Source of the DNA: Candidatus Anoxychlamydiales bacterium
Lineage (GTDB): Bacteria > Chlamydiota > Chlamydiia > Chlamydiales > SM23-39
DNA: 6,166 bases
Direction: 5' to 3'
NCBI GenBank assembly: GCA_011064905.1
Contig: JAAKFW010000091.1
Location: forward strand, 1-6,166
Below are positions 1 to 5,034 of this stretch, piece after piece. The stretch's first letter is position 1. Every line of letters starts with the position of its first letter. The notes beneath the pieces are model-generated. The model made no database searches. It worked only from the letters and a program-made list of their open reading frames with translations, and had not been told where the DNA came from. A program made the translations under genes and the position numbers.

Positions 1-47
1 TATCTAGAAAGTTGAATGAAGTTGCAGTTACAATAACTAAGCGATAA
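1..47 (+). CDS. rplY: 50S ribosomal protein L25/general stress protein Ctc, C-terminal end only (5' partial)
   Basis: Only the last 14 codons and a TAA stop (45-47) are inside the window; the reading frame enters at base 3. The visible residues end in NEVAVTITKR. This resembles the C-terminus I recall for chlamydial L25/Ctc (a KEVAVTVARR-like ending). L25 binds 5S rRNA in the large ribosomal subunit. Context supports the call, because ctc lies directly upstream of pth in Chlamydia and many other bacteria. The stop is only 2 bases before the pth start, so the two genes are probably co-transcribed and coupled. With so few residues the call rests mainly on the match of the tail plus synteny. Confidence 0.75.
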   Translation, partial: SRKLNEVAVTITKR

Positions 48-49
48 AA

Positions 50-649
50 ATGAGCCCTTATTTAATAGTAGGTCTTGGAAATCCAGGGCTTTTGTATGAG
101 AATACTCGTCACAATGTGGGATTTAAAGTAGTAAAAAGCTTAGCTAAAAAATATGGGCTAAAGTTTAAAAATGAAAAAAAATTTAAAGCAAAGGTAGCTA
201 AAGGTAATATTTCAGGTTGTGAAGTTGATTTACTTATGCCCGAGACCTATATGAATGAGAGCGGGGTAGCTGTAAAAAAAGCGAAAGACTATCTGAAAAT
301 TGATATTAAAAATATTTTGATAGTTGTAGATGATGCAGATATAAACTTTGAAGAATTTAGGTTAAAAGAAGACTCTTCCTCAGCAGGGCATAGAGGGCTT
401 AAAAGCATAGAAACTCATTTAAATACTAAAAACTATACAAGGCTAAGAGTTGGAATCGGAAGAGAGAGAAAAGCATTAAAGACATATGTATTAGATAGAT
501 TTACAAAAACTGAAAAAGAGAAGCTTAAAGAGATAGTTGGAAAAGCAATTTATTTTATAGAGCTTTATCTAGAGAAAGGAATAAAAACAGCTGCAAACAA
601 AGCAAATGTAAGATTAAAAAAAAATGTAGAGGAAAAAAATGACAAATGA
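50..649 (+). CDS. pth: Peptidyl-tRNA hydrolase (Pth family)
   Basis: This cytoplasmic enzyme hydrolyses the ester bond of peptidyl-tRNAs that drop off stalled ribosomes, recycling tRNA. The protein has 199 residues, close to the usual length of about 190. The N-terminal signature GLGNPG (8-13) is followed by TRHNVGF (19-25), giving substrate-binding N11 and catalytic H21. ETYMNESG (65-72) carries N69, matching E. coli N68, and D95 in VVDDAD matches catalytic D93. The later motif reads SAGHRGLKS (111-119): H114 is present, but R115 stands where E. coli has N114, a tRNA-contact residue. The C-terminus is Lys-rich. The ATG at 50 is 2 bases after the L25 stop with no clear Shine-Dalgarno sequence, suggesting translation coupled to L25. 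No other start would keep the conserved N-terminus. The 3' end overlaps rpsF by 11 bases. Confidence 0.95.
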   Translation: MSPYLIVGLGNPGLLYENTRHNVGFKVVKSLAKKYGLKFKNEKKFKAKVAKGNISGCEVDLLMPETYMNESGVAVKKAKDYLKIDIKNILIVVDDADINFEEFRLKEDSSSAGHRGLKSIETHLNTKNYTRLRVGIGRERKALKTYVLDRFTKTEKEKLKEIVGKAIYFIELYLEKGIKTAANKANVRLKKNVEEKNDK

Positions 650-983
650 GAGAAAACGCCTATATGAGGGGATGTATATCATCAATTCAAATCTCTCTGA
701 AGAGGCTAGAAAAAAAGCTTTAGAAAAAATCACTAAAGCAATCGAAGATAAGAAAGGGGAAATTCATAAAATCCATGATATGCAAAAAAGAAAATTTGCA
801 TATGAGATAGATAAAAAGAGAGAAGGTTATTACTATCTCATATACTTTTCTGTTGTTGCATCAGCAATTAAAGAGCTTTGGGATGAATATTTACTTCATG
901 AAGATATTATTAGATTCATGACAGCTAAAGCGGATAAGGTTTTAGAAAGTCTAGAATTTGAACCATTAGCACTACAACCATAA
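639..983 (+). CDS. rpsF: 30S ribosomal protein S6
   Basis: S6 sits on the platform of the small ribosomal subunit and binds 16S rRNA together with S18. The 114-residue product is the normal size. It opens with the family pattern LYEGMYIINSNLSEEARK (8-25). It then has KIHDMQKRKFAYEI (44-57) and REGYYYLIYF (61-70), and ends with LLHEDIIRFMTAKAD (85-99), where the family usually has the N/HEDVLRxM-type segment. The resemblance to chlamydial S6 is close throughout, including the GYYY block. The ATG at 639 lies inside the end of pth (11-base overlap) and is preceded by a good Shine-Dalgarno AGAGG at 628-632, so this start is well supported. The gene is followed by rpsR after 12 bases. No ssb gene lies between S6 and S18, unlike many Gram-positive and proteobacterial operons. 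Confidence 0.96.
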   Translation: MTNERKRLYEGMYIINSNLSEEARKKALEKITKAIEDKKGEIHKIHDMQKRKFAYEIDKKREGYYYLIYFSVVASAIKELWDEYLLHEDIIRFMTAKADKVLESLEFEPLALQP

Positions 984-995
984 GGAATCAAAAAT

Positions 996-1250
996 ATGGA
1001 AAGAGAAAGAACAAGAAAAAGACCTTTTTCATTTGGAATAAAAAAGAAAAAAGGTTGCCCTTTTGAGGCTTCAAAAATTAAGAAAATTGACTATAAAGAT
1101 ATCGAAAACCTAAGGTTTTTCGTAACGGAAAGAGGAAAAATATTGCCAAGAAGAATAACTGGCGTATCATTTTATTTTCAAAAGCAACTAAAAAAAGCTA
1201 TTAAAAGAGCAAGACACATGGCCTTTTTGCCATTTGTATCAGAAGAATAA
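996..1250 (+). CDS. rpsR: 30S ribosomal protein S18
   Basis: S18 forms a heterodimer with S6 on the 30S platform. The protein has 84 residues; E. coli S18 has 75, and the extra length is a basic N-terminus rich in Arg and Lys (ERERTRKRP). Conserved blocks are KKGCPFEAS (19-27), IDYKDIENLRFFVTERGKIL (31-50), PRRITGVS (51-58) and a C-terminal KRARHMAFLPFV (70-81), all typical of the family and close to chlamydial S18. A single cysteine (C21) is kept. The ATG at 996 has AGGA at 983-986, formed across the rpsF stop, about 9 bases upstream, so the spacing is suitable. The gene sits between rpsF (12-base gap) and rplI (13-base gap), the universal S6-S18-L9 arrangement. Confidence 0.96.
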   Translation: MERERTRKRPFSFGIKKKKGCPFEASKIKKIDYKDIENLRFFVTERGKILPRRITGVSFYFQKQLKKAIKRARHMAFLPFVSEE

Positions 1251-1254
1251 GGGG
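1249..1254 (+). promoter_or_regulatory. Shine-Dalgarno site that fixes the rplI start at 1264
   Basis: The sequence AAGGGG, overlapping the rpsR stop codon, lies 9 bases before the ATG at 1264. It matches the anti-Shine-Dalgarno region well enough to choose this start over the in-frame ATG at 1234. The 1234 start would lie inside rpsR and would add ten residues not seen in L9. Confidence 0.7.
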
Positions 1255-1263
1255 TATTTATTT

Positions 1264-1836
1264 ATGAAATCTAAACTCAAATTACTACTTTTAAAAGATG
1301 TAGCAGATCTAGGAATAAAAGGAGAAGTGGTAGCGGTAAAACCGGGTTATGCAAGGAACTATTTACTTCCGAACAAAACAGCTGTTTTTGCGGCTCCAAA
1401 TGCTTTAAGAATGCAAGAAAAGCTTAAAAAAGAGAGAGCTATTAAATCTCTAGAAGAGAAAAAAGAGGCTGAGGCTTTAGTAAAAGTTATTGAGCAAATA
1501 ACTCTTGCAATCACAGTGAAAGCAGATATAGATGGCAAGATGTTTGGTTCAGTGAATGCTCAAGATATTGCAAAACTTTTTGAGCCACACTCAATTAAGC
1601 TTACTAAGAAAAATATTGTTTTAAAAAAGCCAATAAAAGAAGTTGGTGTTTTTGAGATTCCTATTTTATTACAAGAGGGAGTTGAGACAAAAATAACCTT
1701 AACTGTTGTTGGTGAAAAAATAAAAAAATCAGCTTTAGAAAAAGAACAAGAGAAAAAGAAAAAAACAGAAGATAAAACTAAAGAAGCGGATAAAAAATCC
1801 GAAGTGAAAAAAGAAGAAACAGAAGAGACAAAGTGA
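1264..1836 (+). CDS. rplI: 50S ribosomal protein L9 with a long charged C-terminal tail
   Basis: L9 binds 23S rRNA near the L1 stalk and helps hold reading frame. From the ATG at 1264 the protein has 190 residues. The N-terminal domain shows KLLLLKDVADLGIKG (6-20) and then VKPGYARNYLLPNKTA (25-40), the L9 signature. A Lys/Glu-rich connecting helix (about 46-75) leads to the C-terminal domain with DGKMFGSV (90-97) and a final strand ending near VVGE (148-151). After that comes a tail of about 40 residues in which 26 are Lys or Glu. E. coli L9 stops at 149, so the tail is an addition. An in-frame ATG at 1234 is rejected as the start because it overlaps rpsR and lacks a ribosome site. The gene ends in TGA, overlapping the GTG start of ispE by 4 bases. 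Confidence 0.94.
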   Translation: MKSKLKLLLLKDVADLGIKGEVVAVKPGYARNYLLPNKTAVFAAPNALRMQEKLKKERAIKSLEEKKEAEALVKVIEQITLAITVKADIDGKMFGSVNAQDIAKLFEPHSIKLTKKNIVLKKPIKEVGVFEIPILLQEGVETKITLTVVGEKIKKSALEKEQEKKKKTEDKTKEADKKSEVKKEETEETK

Positions 1837-2669
1837 GTCTAACTTTTTATTCACCAGCTAAGGTGAATCTGTTTTTCAAAGTTTTATCTAAAAGAAAAGA
1901 TGGTTATCATAACATATTTTCTTTATACCAAGCGATCTCTTTAGTTGATCATTTTTTTATAAATAAAGCAAAAAAAGACACCTTTTTTTGCTTTAACAAT
2001 AAAGAGCTAATCTTTGATGAAAGTAATCTGATTATTAAAGCTTTGAGACTTTTTCGAAAAAAGACCAATATATTAGATCCAGTTGAGATATATTTAAAAA
2101 AAAACATTCCAATGGAAGCGGGTCTTGGTGGAGGTAGCTCAAATGCGGCTACAACTTTATATGCATTAAATGAACTCTTTGAAAAGCCACTTCATTTATT
2201 TGAGTTAATAGAGCTTTCTAAAAAAATAGGAGCGGATGTATCTTTTTTTTTCTCTAAGGGAACAGCTCTTTGTGAAAACATTGGTGATGTTTTTGAAAAT
2301 GTCCCTTCTCAAGACTTAAATTTTCATATAGCGAAACCAAACTTTGGAATGTCTACAAAAAGTGTATATGAAAATGTCGATTTAAATTCTTTAAATAAAA
2401 CAGATCCATCTGTTTTAAAAAGTTATATATTAAGAAAAAAAGAGATTAAAATCTTCAATGATCTAGAAATCCCGGCTTTTAGATTAAATGAAAAACTTGA
2501 AGAGACTAAATCTTCTTTAGAAAAGATGGGATTTGAAAAAGTTGTAATGACAGGAAGTGGATCAAGTTTTATGTGTTTTGGTAGAATAAAACCAAAATCA
2601 AATAAAAAAATTCAGTTTTTTTCTGTTTTTAATATCCAAAGAAATTTAGAAAACTGGTATTCTTTCTAG
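1833..2669 (+). CDS. ispE: 4-diphosphocytidyl-2-C-methyl-D-erythritol kinase (IspE, GHMP kinase family)
   Basis: IspE phosphorylates CDP-methylerythritol with ATP in the MEP pathway, which makes isopentenyl diphosphate for quinones and the undecaprenyl carrier. The protein has 278 residues, the normal size. YSPAKVNLFFKV (6-17) includes catalytic K10, and KRKDGYHNI (20-28) is the family's second motif. PMEAGLGGGSSNAATTLYAL (93-112) is the GHMP ATP-binding loop. GADVSFF (133-139) carries catalytic D135, and MTGSGSSFMCFG (239-250) is the third GHMP motif. The start is GTG, not ATG. It overlaps the rplI stop as GTGA, and any later start would remove K10. The ribosome site is only a weak purine run (GAAGAG at 1822-1827), so translation probably depends on coupling with rplI. 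A T9 tract lies just after the D135 codon and an A9 tract before the ATP loop. Confidence 0.95.
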   Translation: MSLTFYSPAKVNLFFKVLSKRKDGYHNIFSLYQAISLVDHFFINKAKKDTFFCFNNKELIFDESNLIIKALRLFRKKTNILDPVEIYLKKNIPMEAGLGGGSSNAATTLYALNELFEKPLHLFELIELSKKIGADVSFFFSKGTALCENIGDVFENVPSQDLNFHIAKPNFGMSTKSVYENVDLNSLNKTDPSVLKSYILRKKEIKIFNDLEIPAFRLNEKLEETKSSLEKMGFEKVVMTGSGSSFMCFGRIKPKSNKKIQFFSVFNIQRNLENWYSF

Positions 2670-2681
2670 AAAAAAGAATGT

Positions 2682-3683
2682 ATGAAACAATCAAAAAATT
2701 TTAAAGATCAGATAATAATAGTGACAGGAGCTAGTGGGTTTATAGGTTCTTGCACTGTTAAGCATTTAAATAATTTAGGGTATTATAATTTAGTATTAGT
2801 AGATGATCTAAAAAATGATAAATGGAAGAACCTCGTTGGCAAAAAGTTTATAGAGCTCATTTTTAAAGAAGAACTATTTGATTATTTAAAGGGAAGAGAA
2901 AAAGAAATAGAAGCGATCATTCATTTAGGAGCATGCTCATCTACGATATGCAGAGATTCTAACTATCTTTATGAAAATAATTTTAGATTCACTCAAAAAC
3001 TATGCGAATATGCTATTGAAAATGATCAAAGATTTATTTATGCATCATCTGCTGCAACATATGGTGATGGAAATAGGGGTTTTTCAGATGATGAAAATCT
3101 TTTAGAGTCTTTAAGACCTATTAATATGTATGGTTATTCTAAACATCTTTTTGATCTTTGGGCAAAAAATCAAAAGATTTTAGATAAGATAGTGGGGCTA
3201 AAGTATTTTAATGTTTTTGGTCCTAACGAAAATCACAAAGACGAAATGTCTTCTATGATATATAAAATGAAAGAAAAGATACAAAGGGATGGAAAAATCT
3301 CTCTTTTCAAATCAAATGACCTAGATAATTTTAAAGATGGCGAGCAAAAAAGAGATTTTATATATGTAAAAGATGCTGTTAAAATGACATGTTTCTTAAT
3401 TGAAGATGCATTTAAAAATGTATCTGGTGTTTTTAATATTGGATCAGGCATAGCCACTTCTTGGAATGAGTTAGCTAAAGCTCTATTTAACGCTTTAAAA
3501 ATGCCTGTAGAAATTGAATATATCGATATGCCAAAAGAGTTAGATAGACAATATCAAAATTTTACAAAAGCTGACATGACAAAACTTAAAAAAATTTATA
3601 AAGATAAATTTGAGTTAACCTCTATCGAAGATAGTGTTAAAGATTATGTTCAAAACTATTTACTTAAAAGAGAAAGATGGTAA
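2682..3683 (+). CDS. hldD: ADP-L-glycero-D-manno-heptose 6-epimerase (HldD/RfaD)
   Basis: HldD converts ADP-D-glycero-D-manno-heptose to the L-glycero form used for the LPS inner core. It is an NADP-dependent extended short-chain dehydrogenase. The protein has 333 residues against 310 in E. coli. The Rossmann motif TGASGFIG is at 15-22 and acidic D41-D42 follow strand 2. HLGACSSTICRD (81-92) matches HEGACSSTTEWD, and YASSAATYGD (120-129) holds the active-site serine region. The catalytic pair YGYSK is Y150/K154. YFNVFGPNENHK (175-186) includes K186, aligned with the second conserved lysine (E. coli K178). DGEQKRDFIYVKD (219-231) and FNIGSG (251-256) complete the family pattern. No key residue is missing. 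The start is 12 bases after ispE with only a weak purine ribosome site, and the 3' end overlaps hldE by 7 bases, so the pair is probably coupled. Chlamydiaceae lack this gene. Confidence 0.95.
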   Translation: MKQSKNFKDQIIIVTGASGFIGSCTVKHLNNLGYYNLVLVDDLKNDKWKNLVGKKFIELIFKEELFDYLKGREKEIEAIIHLGACSSTICRDSNYLYENNFRFTQKLCEYAIENDQRFIYASSAATYGDGNRGFSDDENLLESLRPINMYGYSKHLFDLWAKNQKILDKIVGLKYFNVFGPNENHKDEMSSMIYKMKEKIQRDGKISLFKSNDLDNFKDGEQKRDFIYVKDAVKMTCFLIEDAFKNVSGVFNIGSGIATSWNELAKALFNALKMPVEIEYIDMPKELDRQYQNFTKADMTKLKKIYKDKFELTSIEDSVKDYVQNYLLKRERW

Positions 3684-4999
3684 AACTAACAGGACCTTTT
3701 TCAAAACTTCAAAAAGTACATACACTAGTAATTGGCGATTTTATGTTGGATCGCTACACCTATGGGGAGGTTAGAAGAATCTCTCCTGAAGCTCCTGTTT
3801 CTATTTTAAAAGTGGACACAGAAAAGATGCTGCCGGGTGGCGCTGGCAATGTTGTTTTAAATTTATTATCACTCGGTTCTAAAGTTACAGCTATCGGAAG
3901 GGTAGGAGACGATCTTCAAGGTGATATCTTAAAAAAGCTTTTAAAAGATAAAAATGCAAATGTTGATTATCTCTACACTCAAAAAAACTATAAAACATCT
4001 TTAAAAAATAGATTCATAGCTGAGAGTCAACAAATTTTAAGAGTAGATTTTGAAAAAATAGATTCTCTTTTAAAAGAGTTAGAAGAAAAAATAATAAAAA
4101 AACTAGAAAAAGTTTTAAAATCAATTGATATAGTTGCTATTTCAGATTATGGCAAAGGTTTTTTGTCTGATAGATTATTAAAGTTTATAATTGATTTAGC
4201 AAAATCTAAAAATATACCTGTAATTGTTGATCCAAAAGGTAAAAATTTTAAAAAGTATGAAAAAGCTACTATTTTAAAACCAAATTTAAAAGAAGCATAC
4301 GCAGCTGCAAATTTAAATGAATATGAAGATATAGAGCTTGTTTCTAAAAATATATTAGATAAAACTAATGTAGATTTCTTAATGATCACAAGATCAAAAG
4401 ATGGGATATCTGTCTTTTCAAAAAATAAAAAAGCAAAAAATTTCCCAGTAAAAACTAAAGAAGTTAAAGATGTGACAGGAGCCGGTGATACTGTGCTTGC
4501 TATGCTTTGTATTGCTTTAGCAAGTAAGTTGTCAATTGATCATGCATGTGAGCTTTGCAATATTGCGGCATCTATAGCAATCGAGCACATTGGTTGCAAA
4601 GAAATCACGCTCAGCTTGTTTGCTAAAAGACTTTTAGAGTATGATATAGAGAATAAAATCTTTGACTTTTCTCATTTATTTACACTAAAAAAAGTTTTAG
4701 AGGGCTGTGAATTTTCTTTATTAGGTATAAATAGCACACATTCAATTACAGATATTTTTAAGTCGATAAAAAAGCTATCGAAAAAAAATCATGAAATTAT
4801 CATATATATTTTAGATGAAAATCCAAAAGATGAATTTGTTGATCTACTCTCATCAATCAATGAAGTGAGTTTTATTATTTTAAATAATTCCAATCTTAAA
4901 AATTTAATAGCTGAGATAAATCCCACTAATATCTATGCCATGAAAAAAAACCAGTTAAATAAATTAAACAACACAAAGGAATTAATCAAACGAAGCTAA
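3677..4999 (+). CDS. hldE: HldE-type D-glycero-beta-D-manno-heptose-7-phosphate kinase with a degenerate C-terminal domain
   Basis: In the known family, HldE phosphorylates heptose-7-phosphate at C1 (kinase domain) and then adenylylates it (C-terminal domain) to make the substrate chain for HldD. The kinase half is clear. VIGDFMLDRYTYGEVRRISP (18-37), then LPGGAGNVVLNLLSLG (52-67) and IGRVGDDLQG (73-82), are the PfkB/ribokinase N-terminal signature. DYGKGFLS (157-164), VDPKGKNF (184-191) and LKPNLKE (200-206) follow. DVTGAGDTV (265-273) contains catalytic D271. From about 328 to 440 the expected adenylyltransferase domain is not recognisable by motif: there is no GCFDxLHxGH nucleotide-binding sequence and the region is shorter than usual. 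Total length is 440 against 477 in E. coli. The ATG at 3677 overlaps the hldD stop; a purine run (AAAAGAGA) lies just upstream. Kinase activity is likely; I infer that the second activity is lost. Confidence 0.88.
   Translation: MVKLTGPFSKLQKVHTLVIGDFMLDRYTYGEVRRISPEAPVSILKVDTEKMLPGGAGNVVLNLLSLGSKVTAIGRVGDDLQGDILKKLLKDKNANVDYLYTQKNYKTSLKNRFIAESQQILRVDFEKIDSLLKELEEKIIKKLEKVLKSIDIVAISDYGKGFLSDRLLKFIIDLAKSKNIPVIVDPKGKNFKKYEKATILKPNLKEAYAAANLNEYEDIELVSKNILDKTNVDFLMITRSKDGISVFSKNKKAKNFPVKTKEVKDVTGAGDTVLAMLCIALASKLSIDHACELCNIAASIAIEHIGCKEITLSLFAKRLLEYDIENKIFDFSHLFTLKKVLEGCEFSLLGINSTHSITDIFKSIKKLSKKNHEIIIYILDENPKDEFVDLLSSINEVSFIILNNSNLKNLIAEINPTNIYAMKKNQLNKLNNTKELIKRS
4658..4996 (+). other. Eroded adenylyltransferase-like C-terminal region of hldE
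   Basis: This stretch encodes residues 328-440. By eye it keeps the strand-helix-strand rhythm of the HldE adenylyltransferase domain. A segment around FSLLGINSTHSITDIF (346-361) falls where GCFDILHAGHVSYL is expected. EIIIYILDEN (373-382) falls where LIVAVNSD is expected, and SINEVSFII (393-401) followed by LKNLIAEINPTNIYAMKK (407-424) resembles LEAVDWVV and then PQRLIAGILPDLLVKGG. The paired histidines of HxGH and the LKG lysine region are missing, as is the segment that normally ends the domain. I saw no frameshifted copy of the motif in the other forward frames. An unrelated C-terminal extension is the alternative reading. Confidence 0.5.
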
Positions 5000-5034
5000 A
5001 TGGTATAGAGTTGCAAATTTAATAGTTGAAAATT

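Larger units (their letters stand above)
1..4999 (+). other. Polycistronic unit: L25 tail, pth, rpsF, rpsR, rplI, ispE, hldD, hldE
   Basis: All eight genes run the same way. Junctions are +2, -11, +12, +13, -4, +12 and -7 bases in order, leaving no space for internal promoters or terminators outside coding sequence. The first six genes keep the order I recall from Chlamydia; the heptose genes are the addition. Several downstream starts have weak ribosome sites (pth, ispE, hldD) and probably rely on translation of the gene before. The promoter lies outside the window. Confidence 0.8.

Noticed and set aside
590..640. S6:S18-binding mRNA leader upstream of rpsF
   Set aside because: Many bacteria have a structured leader with a conserved CCG there. 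Here the upstream bases are pth coding sequence, very A-rich, without CCG or a visible hairpin.
1234..1263. In-frame upstream ATG extending rplI by ten residues
   Set aside because: It lies within the end of rpsR, has no ribosome site, and the added residues are not part of L9. The ATG at 1264 has AAGGGG at good spacing and starts directly with the L9 N-terminal motif.
2659..2679. Inverted repeat ATTCTTT/AAAGAAT at the ispE-hldD junction as a terminator or hldD translation switch
   Set aside because: The stem is seven mostly A-T pairs with one G-C and no following T run, so it cannot be a standard terminator. In sequence this rich in A and T it can arise by chance.
3233..3457. Minus-strand open frame of 74 codons inside hldD
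   Set aside because: It is the antisense shadow of a strongly conserved hldD coding region and shows no family motif of its own.
4147..4389. Minus-strand open frame of 80 codons inside hldE
   Set aside because: It is a shadow of the conserved kinase domain. Its hydrophobic look comes from reading A+T-rich codons on the opposite strand.
4925..4975. Minus-strand imperfect hairpin followed by T8 downstream of the ankyrin gene
   Set aside because: The stem has a mismatch and almost only A-T pairs, and it falls in hldE coding sequence. It is too weak to call a terminator.
4640..5034. A frameshift hiding an intact adenylyltransferase domain of HldE
   Set aside because: I looked in the other forward frames for a GCFDxLHxGH-like sequence and saw none. 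The main frame runs without a break to a stop, so the motif is absent rather than shifted.
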